In this document: positions 43,831 to 54,059 of the stretch, in pieces | Position numbering within the stretch: position 1 is the first letter of the stretch | Layout of the letters: the number at the start of each line of letters is the position of its first letter | Assembly (NCBI GenBank): GCA_965278985.1 | Contig: OZ257131.1 | Coordinates: 6,138,001-6,202,000, forward strand | Origin: CAISIP01 sp965278985 | GTDB taxonomy: Bacteria; Pseudomonadota; Gammaproteobacteria; Burkholderiales; Burkholderiaceae_C | Direction of reading: 5' to 3' | Length of the DNA stretch: 64,000 nucleotides | Made by a program: the position numbers and the translations under genes | Notes under the pieces: generated by a model | Told to the model about the DNA's origin: nothing | What the model saw: only the letters and a program-made list of their open reading frames with translations | Databases searched by the model: none

Positions 43831-44685
43831 GTGTCTGAACGCTTCTCCGTCCTGCTCCAGTACCTCGCCCCCCAACAGGCATTGACGCGTTTTGCCGGGT
43901 GGGTCGCCTCGGCGGAGCGGGGCGCGATCACCACCTGGCTCATCCGTGATTTCGTGCGGCGTTACGGGGTGAACATGGCCGAGGCGGCCAACCCGGACAT
44001 CACCAGCTACCCCACCTTCAATGCCTTCTTCACGCGTGCCCTGCGACCCGGTGCGCGGCCCCTGGCGACGGCCGATCTGCTGTGCCCGGTGGACGGTGCG
44101 ATCAGCCAGTTCGGGCGCATCGAGCGCGACCAGATCTTCCAGGCCAAGGGCCACCAATACACCACCACGGCATTGGTAGGCGGCGACAGCACGCTGGCCG
44201 CGCCCTATGCCGATGGCCACTTCGCCACGCTCTACCTGAGCCCGAAGGACTACCACCGCATCCACATGCCCTGCGACGGCCGGCTCGTGCGCATGCTGCA
44301 TGTACCGGGGGACCTTTTCTCGGTGAACCCGGTCACGGCGCGGGGTGTGCCAGGGCTGTTCGCGCGCAACGAGCGCGTGGTGTGTTTCTTCGAGTCCGCG
44401 GCCGGCCCCTTCGTGCTGGTGCTGGTGGGCGCCACCATCGTGGGCAGCATGGCCACCGTCTGGCAGGGCGTGATCAATCCGCCCCGGCACCGCACGGTGC
44501 AGTCGTGGAGCTACGAAGGCCGCGATGTCGTGCTGCGACAAGGCGATGAGATGGGGCGCTTCATGCTGGGCTCGACGGTGGTGATGCTGTTTCCCAAAGG
44601 GCCCCTGAAGTTCAATCCTTCGTGGCAGCCTGGTGGGGCGATCCGCCTGGGCGAGGCGATGGCGGAGCGCGCTGCTCCAGCTTGA
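43831..44685 (+). CDS. psd: Phosphatidylserine decarboxylase proenzyme
   Basis: This 284-residue inner-membrane enzyme makes phosphatidylethanolamine. The self-cleavage motif Leu-Gly-Ser-Thr is present (FMLGSTVVMLF); Ser would become the pyruvoyl group. Asp in LCPVDGAISQFG and His in YHRIHMPCDGRL complete the autocleavage triad. Start GTG 43831 gives MSERFSVLLQYLAPQQALTRFAG, matching the family N-terminus; no strong Shine-Dalgarno is visible. TATACAAT at 43771-43778 may supply a -10 box. Confidence 0.96.
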   Translation: MSERFSVLLQYLAPQQALTRFAGWVASAERGAITTWLIRDFVRRYGVNMAEAANPDITSYPTFNAFFTRALRPGARPLATADLLCPVDGAISQFGRIERDQIFQAKGHQYTTTALVGGDSTLAAPYADGHFATLYLSPKDYHRIHMPCDGRLVRMLHVPGDLFSVNPVTARGVPGLFARNERVVCFFESAAGPFVLVLVGATIVGSMATVWQGVINPPRHRTVQSWSYEGRDVVLRQGDEMGRFMLGSTVVMLFPKGPLKFNPSWQPGGAIRLGEAMAERAAPA

Positions 44686-44695
44686 GCGGTATCTG

Positions 44696-44711
44696 GCACT
44701 CCGCAGAGTGC
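44696..44711. terminator. Hairpin between converging psd and deacylase genes
   Basis: GCACTC (44696-44701) and GAGTGC (44706-44711) form a perfect 6-bp stem with loop CGCA. It fills the 27-nt gap between the stops of the two converging genes. No T-run is present, so terminator strength is doubtful. Its symmetric position suggests a bidirectional function. Confidence 0.45.
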
Positions 44712-44712
44712 T

Positions 44713-45756
44713 TCAGCGCGCAGCCGTGAAGGGCGTCACCCGCCCCGTCACCAGTACATGCTGCCCCTGCAGCACCACGGCGCCCCAGGCCTGCGCGATC
44801 ACGATGCCGTCCACGCCGGCGCGGATGGGGTGCGGGTCGAGGTCGATGCGCTCGAAGTCGTGCAGCAGGCCCACGACCTCGCCCGCCTTCACCTGCGTGC
44901 CGCACTCCAGCAGCGGCTCGTAGTGGCCGCCGAAGGGCGCGGGTGTGAAACATTCGCGGTCGATCATCTCGGCGCGCACCTGCGTGCCGGCAGCGTGGTG
45001 CGCGATGGGGCTGATCTCGCCGTGCAACTGGCCCTGGTGGATGGCCGCGGCCATCACGCCCTGGCGGCCGTAGCGCACGCCCTGCACGCTGAGGGCTGCA
45101 CCCCATCCCAGCTCGGCGCCCAGCGTGATCTTGCCCAGGCGCTCGGCCTCGCTGGGCAACAGGCCGGGCGTCTCGTTCTGGTAGGCGATGACCAACGGTG
45201 TGCCGAACCAGCGCGCAGTTTCCTCGATCACGCGTGCCTGCTCGGGGTCGTCCACGCCGTGGAAGCTAACCAGCGGCTGGAAACGCGCCACGTGGCCCCC
45301 CGCATGCAGGTCGATGACCACGTGTACATGGGGCCAGATGGCACTGCGCACGAAGGCGGCGATGCGGTGGGTGATGCCCTTCATGCCAGGCGCAGCGCCG
45401 GCGCCGTCCACGAAGGCGCGGTTGAGGTTGACGCCATCGTCCAGCGAGGAGTCGCGTGTGCCGGCGCGGAAGGCGGCTGGGTTCAGCACGGGCACGAGGA
45501 TGATGCGGCCGCGCACGCGCTCCAGCGGGATATCGCGCATCAGGTGGCGGATGGCGACGGGGCCTTCGTACTCGTTGCCGTGGTTGGAGCCGAAGGCGAC
45601 CAGGCCCTGGCCGGGCTTCGCTTCGGGGCCGACCAGCACGGTCAGAGGGATCAGGTGGTCGCCCCAGATGGAGTCCTGCTCCAGGGCCACGTAATAGTCG
45701 CGGCGGCCGGGGCTCTCGAGGTCCAGTTCGTGGGGGCGGACGATGCGGCGGTCCAT
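44713..45756 (-). CDS. Succinylglutamate desuccinylase/aspartoacylase-like zinc deacylase (M14 family)
   Basis: This 347-residue enzyme of the AstE/ASPA carboxypeptidase-like fold has zinc ligands His and Glu in FGSNHGNEYEGPVAIRH, the second His in VVIDLHAGGHVARFQ, and NLNRAF near the substrate site. The C-terminal beta domain (PIRAGVDGIVIAQAWGAVVLQG) is typical of this family. It would remove an acyl group from an N-acyl amino acid or amine. AGGTGA lies just upstream of ATG 45756. It sits downstream of the dipeptide-type ABC genes and a second enolase-superfamily gene, from which it is separated by a 528-nt region holding a long palindrome. It may therefore be a separate transcript. Substrate unknown. 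Confidence 0.88.
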   Translation of the reverse strand: MDRRIVRPHELDLESPGRRDYYVALEQDSIWGDHLIPLTVLVGPEAKPGQGLVAFGSNHGNEYEGPVAIRHLMRDIPLERVRGRIILVPVLNPAAFRAGTRDSSLDDGVNLNRAFVDGAGAAPGMKGITHRIAAFVRSAIWPHVHVVIDLHAGGHVARFQPLVSFHGVDDPEQARVIEETARWFGTPLVIAYQNETPGLLPSEAERLGKITLGAELGWGAALSVQGVRYGRQGVMAAAIHQGQLHGEISPIAHHAAGTQVRAEMIDRECFTPAPFGGHYEPLLECGTQVKAGEVVGLLHDFERIDLDPHPIRAGVDGIVIAQAWGAVVLQGQHVLVTGRVTPFTAAR

Positions 45757-45846
45757 GGTGTCACCTCTTTGGATCGTGAGCGGTTTGTTCGGAGATGCAG
45801 ACGCGCGGGAAGTGTGGGCAGAGTCGGCGGGCAGGGGCCTGCGTTC

Positions 45847-46196
45847 TCCGGCCCACGCTCGCGGACCAGCGCAACAGTGCACCTTGGTGGCTGGCGCGAA
45901 CGGCGTCCCGAGCTCTCGGGGGCGTCACAGCCGCGACTGGGGCCTGCGCCCGCAGACCCCAGCCCACCACCTCACGTGGCATGGTGGGGTGCCAACGGTG
46001 GTGTGCGGCGTTGCTGCTTTGGTGGGGTGGTCGGACCTGCCCCTGTTGGCGCGCAGCAACGCAACGACGGGTGGGTGGTGCGGGTGCGCGGACGCAGGCC
46101 CGATTCGCGCATGCCACATCGGCAGGCACGCCCACCACGGTGTTCGCGCTATTGCGGCGGTACGCCAGGAGCACTGCTGCGCGAGCGTGGGCCGGA
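45847..46196. repeat. Long-armed imperfect palindrome in a 528-nt non-coding gap
   Basis: TCCGGCCCACGCTCGCG at 45847-45863 is repeated in perfect inverse at 46180-46196. Further inward, matching inverted segments keep the symmetry: GCGCGAAC 45894-45901 with GTTCGCGC 46142-46149 (both 47 nt from the ends), GGGCCTGCG 45940-45948 with CGCAGGCCC 46093-46101, and GCGTTGCTGC 46008-46017 with GCAGCAACGC 46053-46062. The region looks like two diverged inverted copies of a unit of about 150-170 bp. Long frames run through it on both strands, but none reads as a protein. The gap 45757-46284 holds no gene that I can support. Confidence 0.75.
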
Positions 46197-46284
46197 GGCC
46201 GCGCATCCGTACCACCCTCCCTGCCAGAAGCCACGGCATGCTGCGTCACGTTCGCCAGAGGCACCTGCGCAAAGACAAACTGCA

Positions 46285-47454
46285 TCAGTTCACGCGGTGC
46301 GACGCAATGAAGTCCTCGTCCACCGTCACCCCCATGTCCACCGTGTCCGGGATCGCCAGCATGCCCTCGCTGTCCAGCGCAAACGAGGCCGATGCGACGC
46401 CCTTCGTGAGCGCACTCTGCGCCACGTTGAACTCCACGAACCGCGCGCGCGGCAGCGTGGCGATGTATTGCAGCGAGTGTCCCGTGAGCAGGTGCGTGAG
46501 CCACGAATGCGGCACCACATCGATGTTCGCGGCCACGGCCAGGTCGCTCACGCGGCGTGCCACCGTGAGGCCGCCGCAGCGCGACAGGTCGGGCTGGATG
46601 ATGTCCACGCAGCCGCCACGGATGAAGCGCTCGAAGTCCCAGGTGGTGGCGACCTGTTCGCCCGCCGCGATGGGCACGGGGCTTTCGCGGCGCACGGTGG
46701 CGTATTCCTCGAAGTGTTCGGGGTGGATGAAGTCCTCAACCCAGCCGACGTTGTAGTCGGCCAGCCATTCACACAGCCGCAACGCCTCGCGCACGCTGCG
46801 TGACGGCCCGGGTTTCGACCAGCCCACGGGGTACCAGCCCGGGTCCACCAGCAGGTGGCGGTCGGGGCCCAGCGCCTCGCGCGCGGCGGCCACCAGTTCT
46901 TTGTCGCGGCCCTCGTCCTCGCCGAACACGCCCCAGCCGAACTTGACGGCGCGAAAGCCGCGCTCGATGTAGCCGTGCGCCGCCTCGGCCATGGCCTGCG
47001 GCGTGTCGCGGAACAACGTCGAGGCATAGGCGAGCACGCGGTCGTGGCGCCGCCCGCCCAGCAGCCTGGCCAATGGCAGGTTCGCGGCCTGGCTGCGGAT
47101 GGACCACAACGCGTTGTCGATGGCCGAGATGCACTGCATGGCGATGCCGCGCCGGCCGTAGTACGCGCTGCCGATGTAGAGGCGGTCCCACAGGCGGTCG
47201 GCGTCCAGCGGGTCTTCGCCCACCAGCAGTTCGGACAAAGTCTTGAAGCCCATCACCGACATGCCCTGGCCCGCGATGATGGCCACCGCCGCCGGGCCCA
47301 GGGTCTCCACATCGGCCCAGCCGGTGAGGCCTTCGTCGGTCGTGACCTTGATGACCAGTTGCCAGTCGCCGCTGTCGGTGGCCTCGCCCGCGCCGCTGGC
47401 GCGGTAGGCTTCGCGGCCCTGAAGCAGGATGGGTTCCACGCTGCGGATGCGCAC
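46285..47454 (-). CDS. Enolase-superfamily enzyme (mandelate racemase/muconate lactonizing type)
   Basis: This 389-residue acid-sugar dehydratase or racemase candidate has a capping domain (residues 1-125), then a barrel. The barrel carries a catalytic Lys in RAVKFGWGVFG (the first Lys of the usual K-x-K is replaced by Ala). The metal ligands are Asp in LLVDPGWYP, Glu in VEDFIHPEHFEE and Glu in IAAGEQVATT. A His base lies in VPHSWLTHLL. GTG 47454 starts the gene with GAGGA 9 nt upstream. It follows the transporter ATPase gene by 15 nt, as the last enzyme before the palindromic gap. Members of this group act on aldonates or aldarates; the exact substrate is unknown. Confidence 0.91.
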   Translation of the reverse strand: MRIRSVEPILLQGREAYRASGAGEATDSGDWQLVIKVTTDEGLTGWADVETLGPAAVAIIAGQGMSVMGFKTLSELLVGEDPLDADRLWDRLYIGSAYYGRRGIAMQCISAIDNALWSIRSQAANLPLARLLGGRRHDRVLAYASTLFRDTPQAMAEAAHGYIERGFRAVKFGWGVFGEDEGRDKELVAAAREALGPDRHLLVDPGWYPVGWSKPGPSRSVREALRLCEWLADYNVGWVEDFIHPEHFEEYATVRRESPVPIAAGEQVATTWDFERFIRGGCVDIIQPDLSRCGGLTVARRVSDLAVAANIDVVPHSWLTHLLTGHSLQYIATLPRARFVEFNVAQSALTKGVASASFALDSEGMLAIPDTVDMGVTVDEDFIASHRVN

Positions 47455-47469
47455 GGTGATGTTTCCTCG

Positions 47470-49516
<2,047 letters not shown>

Positions 49517-49520
<4 letters not shown>

Positions 49521-50395
49521 CCTTGTTCCACTTTCAATCGCGGATCTAGCACGTCGCGCAAGCCGTCTCCGAGCAGGTTCAGCCCCAGCACCGTGATGGC
49601 AATGGCCATGCCGGGCATGAAAGTGAGCCACCAAGCCTCGCGGATATAGCCTCTTCCCTCGGAGATCAGGATGCCCCAGCTGGGCATGCTCGGTGGCCCC
49701 CCCAGGCCCAGGAAACTCAGCACCGCTTCGGACAACACGGCATACGCGAACACGAAGCTCAGCTGCACGATCAGTGGCGCCATGCTGTTGGGCAGGATGT
49801 GTTTCCACAGGATGGTCAGCGCCGTGGCGCCCGAGGCACGCGACGCCATCACGTAGTCGGACTCGCGCACCACCAGCACGGAGGCGCGCAGGATGCGCGC
49901 CGTGCGCGGGATGTACACCACCGACAGGGCGATCACCACCGTGGTGGTGGAAGGGCCCAGCGCGGCCGCGATGCCGATGGCGAGCAGCACCGACGGGAAG
50001 GCCATCAGCGCATCGGCCAGCCGCATCAACGGGCCGTCCAGCCGCGAGAAATACCCGGCCAGTGCGCCCAGCAACACGCCGAACACCGCGTTGAGACCCA
50101 CGACCCAGGCGCCGATCAGCAGGCTCAGCTGCGCGCCGTACACCACGCGGCTCAGCATCGAGCGGCCCAGGTTGTCGGTGCCCAGCAAGTGGTCCCACGA
50201 GGGCGGCTGGAAGCGCAGGCGCACCGCCAGCTTGTTGGGCTCCGGCAGGCCCAGGAAGGGACCGAGCAGCGCCACCAGCAGCACGAAGCCGAAGAGGATG
50301 GCGCCGACCATGAAGGAGCGGTGGCGCAGCAGCCTGCGCAGGCCCGGCGACAACCACTGGCGCGGCGGGTGCGCGCGCATGGGAACAGCGCTCAC
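49517..50395 (-). CDS. Dipeptide/oligopeptide-type ABC permease (DppC-like)
   Basis: This 292-residue permease has an N-terminal OppC-type helix (FMVGAILFGFVLLVALLGPFLG), LLGTDNLGRSMLSRVVYGAQLSL and the EAA loop ASRASGATALTILWKHILPNSMAPLIV. GTG 50395 overlaps the DppB-like stop by 4 nt (GTGA). It forms the channel with the DppB-like subunit. Confidence 0.93.
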
Positions 50396-51348
50396 TCCTT
50401 GGCCCCTTCCAGCCGCACACGCGGGTCACACCACGCATAGGCAATATCCACCAGCAGGTTCAACAGCATCAGCGCCGCAGCCACGAACAGCAGGCCGCCC
50501 TGGATCATGGGGTAGTCGCGCCGCATGATGGCGTTGCCCAGCAGCGCGCCGATGCCGGGCACCGAGAACACCGTCTCCACGATGATCGAGCCCGACAGCA
50601 GCACCGAGAAGATCAGCCCCAGCACGGTGAGCACGGGGATGGTCACGTTGGCCAGTGCGTGCTTGGCCACGACCTTCCATTCCGTCACGCCCTTGGCGCG
50701 CGCGGTGCGGATGTAATCCTGCCGCAGCACCTCCAGCATGGACGAGCGCGTGATGCGCGCCAGCAGGCCGATTTGCATGAGCGCCAGCGACAGCGCCGGC
50801 ATCGTCGCTGCGGCCAGCCAGCCGGTGGGACTGGTCGAGAAGTCCACATACCCGCCCGTGGGCAGCCAGCCCAGGTGCACCGAGAACAGCAGGATCATCA
50901 CCAGCCCGAGCCAGAAGTTGGGCAGCGACACGCCGACCAGCGCGAACACCATCACCGTCTGGTCCATCCAGGTGCCGTGGCGCAGCGCGGCGACCACCCC
51001 CGTGGCCAGGCCCAGCACCACGGTCAGCAGCAGCGAATACAGCGCGATGGAGAGCGTGGCCGGGATGCGCTCGATGATCGCGCCCGTGACCGGCACGCCC
51101 AGCAGCAGCGAGCGCCCCAGGTCACCGCGCGCGAGGTTGGCGTAGAAGGAGCCGATCTGCACATGCCAGGGCTGGTCCAGGTTCAGGTTGCGGCGGATCT
51201 GCGCCACCTCGGCCGCTGTGGCGTTGGGCCCGCCCATGACGGTGGCCGGATCCCCCGGCACGATTTTCATGAGCCCGAAGGACAGCAGGCTCACCAGCAG
51301 CAGCAGCGGGACGCACTGCAGCAGGCGCTTCAGGCCGTAACGCAACAT
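50392..51348 (-). CDS. Dipeptide/oligopeptide-type ABC permease (DppB-like)
   Basis: This 318-residue permease starts at ATG 51348 with the DppB signature (MLRYGLKRLLQCVPLLLLVSLLSFGLMKIVPGDPA), then NLNLDQPWHVQIGSFYANLARGDLG and the EAA loop RTARAKGVTEWKVVAKHALANVTIPV. It lies 51 nt after the substrate-binding gene in the same direction. Confidence 0.93.
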   Translation of the reverse strand: MLRYGLKRLLQCVPLLLLVSLLSFGLMKIVPGDPATVMGGPNATAAEVAQIRRNLNLDQPWHVQIGSFYANLARGDLGRSLLLGVPVTGAIIERIPATLSIALYSLLLTVVLGLATGVVAALRHGTWMDQTVMVFALVGVSLPNFWLGLVMILLFSVHLGWLPTGGYVDFSTSPTGWLAAATMPALSLALMQIGLLARITRSSMLEVLRQDYIRTARAKGVTEWKVVAKHALANVTIPVLTVLGLIFSVLLSGSIIVETVFSVPGIGALLGNAIMRRDYPMIQGGLLFVAAALMLLNLLVDIAYAWCDPRVRLEGAKE

Positions 51349-51399
51349 CCTGGTGGGGCCCTCAGCGCGTCGGTCTTGCTGCCTGCGTCCGCTGCGCCA

Positions 51400-52980
51400 T
51401 CACTTCTTGATCCAGACGTTCGACACACGGGGCACGTAGTACGAATGGAAGTTCTGCACGTTCGCGCGCACGGCCTGCGTCTTGGGCATCACGCCGAAGG
51501 GGATGGCCATGACCTGGTCGATGGCACGCTCCTGCGCCTTCGCGAAGCCGGCCTTGCGTTCCTCGATGGTGGCGCCCTCGGAGAGCTGGCGGAAAGCGGC
51601 CATGAACTCGGCGTCCGGCTCGCCGGGCCACTTCTGCACGCTGGCCGGGGGTGCCAGCTGGCGCATGGTCTGCGGGCCCCCGATGGCGATCACCGTGACC
51701 CAGCCCGTGAAGAAGAAGTTCCAGCCCTTGGTCTCCTTCTGGCTCATGGCCAGCGCGGCCGGCCAGTCCAGCACCAGCAGTTCGGCGTTGATGCCGGCGG
51801 CCTTGAGCTGCTCCACCATCACCAGCGAGGTGTTGTACATGAAGGTGAACTCGCGGTTGGTCAGCAGCGTGACCTTCTCGCCCTTGTAGCCGGCCTCCGC
51901 GAGCAGCTTCTTGGCCTTGTCCTTGTTCTTCTGGTTCAGCAGGTTCTTGCCGGCCTCGGTGTAGTACTGCTGGCCGGGGTACTGGAAGCCCGCGTTGAGC
52001 TTGTACACGCCCTCGGTGGCCGCTTCCATGATCTCGTCGAAGTCCATCGCCGCCAGGATGGCCTGGCGCACCTTCGGGTTGTCGGTGGGCGGGTTCGAGA
52101 AGTTGGGGTAGGTCACGTTCATCTGCCCGCGCTCGTTGCGCGCGATGATCAGGTCCTTGTTGGCCGACAGCCGCTTGATGGAGGCGAAGGGCACGTCTTC
52201 CACGCCATGGATCTCGCCCACTTCCAGCGCCGCGGTGCGCGCGGCGGGCTCGGTCATCATGCGGAAGGTCACGGTGTTCACACAGGCCTGCTTGTAGCCG
52301 GTGAAGCCGTTCAGGTCGGTCTGGCGCGTGTCGGGCTTGTAGTCGGCGAAGCGCTTGAGCTTCACGTGGCTGTCGGCGCGGAATTCGTCGAGCTGGAAGG
52401 GGCCGGTGCCCACGGTGGGCAGTTGCTGCGCGGGCGCCTCGGCGTTCTCGGCCGGGATGATCACGATGGGCACCACGAAAGAAGACAGCTGCTCGACGAA
52501 GGTGGGCAGCGGCTTCTTCAGCTTGATCACGAAGGTGTTCGCGTCCGGCGTGGTCCAGGAGTCCACGGGCTCCAGGATGGAGCGGTCCACGCCCACGCGG
52601 CGGTAGCGCGCGTACGAGGCGGCCACGTCGGCCGAGGTCATGGTCTTGCCGTTGTGGAACTTCACGCCCTGGCGCAGCTTGAAGGTGTAGGAGAGCTTGT
52701 CGGCGGACTCGGCCATGCTCTCGGCCAATTCCAGCGTGGGGTTGAGCTTGTCGTCGCGCGTGATGAGCGACTCGAAAACGTTGACGGCGATGTTGCGCGT
52801 GGCACCGGCGTTCGACGTGTGCTGGTCCAGGCTGGGCACGCGTGCCTCCAGCGCGAAGATCAGGTCGCCGCCGGTCTGTGGACAGGCGAACGGGGCGGCC
52901 AACGCAGGGGCCGTGGCGGCGGCGAGCGCAGCGCCTGCGCATGTGGCGACAAGGGCGTGTCGGCGAGTCTGCTTCATCAT
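51400..52980 (-). CDS. Family 5 extracellular solute-binding protein (DppA-like)
   Basis: This 526-residue periplasmic receptor has a signal peptide (MMKQTRRHALVATCAGAALAAATAPALA) and the SBP_bac_5 core (FESLITRDDKLNPTLELAESM, then KLRQGVKFHNGKTMTSADVAASYARY). Family 5 receptors bind peptides, but many bind nickel, opines, sugars or glycosides. The neighbouring sugar-acid-type enzymes and deacylase suggest a non-peptide or conjugated substrate. It is the first gene of its transcript, about 100 nt downstream of the shared promoter/operator at 53077-53105. Confidence 0.93.
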   Translation of the reverse strand: MMKQTRRHALVATCAGAALAAATAPALAAPFACPQTGGDLIFALEARVPSLDQHTSNAGATRNIAVNVFESLITRDDKLNPTLELAESMAESADKLSYTFKLRQGVKFHNGKTMTSADVAASYARYRRVGVDRSILEPVDSWTTPDANTFVIKLKKPLPTFVEQLSSFVVPIVIIPAENAEAPAQQLPTVGTGPFQLDEFRADSHVKLKRFADYKPDTRQTDLNGFTGYKQACVNTVTFRMMTEPAARTAALEVGEIHGVEDVPFASIKRLSANKDLIIARNERGQMNVTYPNFSNPPTDNPKVRQAILAAMDFDEIMEAATEGVYKLNAGFQYPGQQYYTEAGKNLLNQKNKDKAKKLLAEAGYKGEKVTLLTNREFTFMYNTSLVMVEQLKAAGINAELLVLDWPAALAMSQKETKGWNFFFTGWVTVIAIGGPQTMRQLAPPASVQKWPGEPDAEFMAAFRQLSEGATIEERKAGFAKAQERAIDQVMAIPFGVMPKTQAVRANVQNFHSYYVPRVSNVWIKK

Positions 52981-53076
52981 CGTCGTTCCTAGGGTGTGGC
53001 TGCGTCCGCTGGGAGGCGGGCACGGGGTTGCTGAACCAGGGGGAATCGGAATGGCGCTGTCGCGGTGCTGCGTGGC

Positions 53077-53105
53077 ATCGTAGGCTTTAACGATATAGCG
53101 GTCAA
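53077..53105 (-). promoter_or_regulatory. Promoter/operator of the ABC transporter unit (copy 1 of shared motif)
   Basis: On the minus strand TTGACC (53105-53100), a 17-nt spacer and TACGAT (53082-53077) form a promoter. Its -35 and spacer carry the sequence TTTAACGATATAGC (plus-strand reading), part of a 21-nt block at 53085-53105 that recurs at 59935-59955 with a single mismatch. TTTAAC/GATATA is an imperfect palindrome with a central CG, as in LacI-family operators. The LacI gene at 54060-55196 is the likely binder. Confidence 0.72.
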
Positions 53106-53142
53106 GCAGATCGCGGGGCGGGGCATGGCGGTGGGGCGCGGC

Positions 53143-54036
53143 TCAGCGCCCCGTGGTGGCGAGCTCGGCTGCGCTCTGGAAATACCGGCTCGCCGCGTCG
53201 CCCTGGATCTCGTAGATGGTGCTGCCGCCGCCCGGTGCCGCGGGGTAGGGCAGGCGCACCGGCACGGCCGCCATGCGCGGCGTGAGCGTGTCTTCGCCGC
53301 TCACCAGAAGGGAGTTCCAGGCACCCCAGTCGGAGGGTGGGTAACACAGGGGCCAAGCGTCGGCCGCGCGGTACTGGTGCAGCAGAAAACGCCGAGGCTG
53401 GCCGGAGATATTGGCCGAGGAGCCGTGCAACAACCGCGCATGGTGCACGGTGATGGAGCCGGCAGGGGCTATGCACTTCACGGCGGCCGAGAAGTCGATG
53501 CCGCTGCTTTTGGGGTCGATGCCGCCCACGAAATGGCCGTTGGCATGGTGGTCGTGGATCGGCCCGGTGTGGCTGCCGGGGATCACCAGCATCGCGCCGT
53601 TGTCCTCGGTGAAGGCGTCGACCATGATCCCCACGGCCGCGAGGTCGTCGTTGGTGTGGGGGTAGAAGGCCCAGTCCTGGTGCCACTCCACGGGCGAGCC
53701 GAATCCGGCCGCCTTGAGGTTCAGCTTGGAGGTGTCGAAACGCACGTTCGGGCCCCACAGCCGCTGCAGCACGGCAACGATGCCGGGGTGCCGCACCATG
53801 GCGGCATAGGCCGGGTGGTGCTGGTGCGGCGTCTTGATGCGGCGCAGGCGCGGTTGCGCGGCGCTGTGGCCCGGCTCCAGGTCGAAGACCGGGGTGTGGG
53901 CCGTGGCCGTGCGCGAGTCCTCAACGAACTGCGCCGTCACGCGCTGCAGCTCGGCCACCTCCTGCGCGGACAACACATCGGGCACCACGAGGTAACCCTC
54001 ACGCTGGTAGCGGGCGACATCGGCCTCGGAAATCAT
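53143..54036 (-). CDS. Phytanoyl-CoA dioxygenase (PhyH) family protein
   Basis: This 297-residue Fe(II)/2-oxoglutarate-dependent oxygenase candidate has metal ligands His and Asp in VEWHQDWAFYPH. A distal His lies in HHARLLHGSSANISG, and RRFLLHQYR supplies the probable 2-oxoglutarate-binding Arg. AAGGAG precedes ATG 54036. The gene lies 23 nt after the LacI regulator as the last member of the upstream catabolic unit. PhyH members hydroxylate varied small molecules, not only phytanoyl-CoA. Here it might modify or release part of the transported substrate. Confidence 0.9.
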   Translation of the reverse strand: MISEADVARYQREGYLVVPDVLSAQEVAELQRVTAQFVEDSRTATAHTPVFDLEPGHSAAQPRLRRIKTPHQHHPAYAAMVRHPGIVAVLQRLWGPNVRFDTSKLNLKAAGFGSPVEWHQDWAFYPHTNDDLAAVGIMVDAFTEDNGAMLVIPGSHTGPIHDHHANGHFVGGIDPKSSGIDFSAAVKCIAPAGSITVHHARLLHGSSANISGQPRRFLLHQYRAADAWPLCYPPSDWGAWNSLLVSGEDTLTPRMAAVPVRLPYPAAPGGGSTIYEIQGDAASRYFQSAAELATTGR

Positions 54037-54059
54037 GGGCGGGCTCCTTGAGCAGGGAA

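Noticed and set aside
40590..43838. A 1082-codon plus-strand open frame across the Fsr, AraC and LysR genes
   Set aside because: It is a low-complexity His/Arg/Gln/Gly-rich shadow of genes on the other strand or in another frame.
45743..46756. Open frames of 247-337 codons through the 45.76-46.28 kb gap on both strands
   Set aside because: The translations are Arg/Ala/Pro/Trp-rich without domain logic and coincide with the palindromic repeat. I read the gap as non-coding repeat rather than a gene.
52981..53142. A small gene between the binding protein and the PhyH gene
   Set aside because: The 162 nt hold the promoter/operator and no start codon with ribosome-binding site and credible protein.
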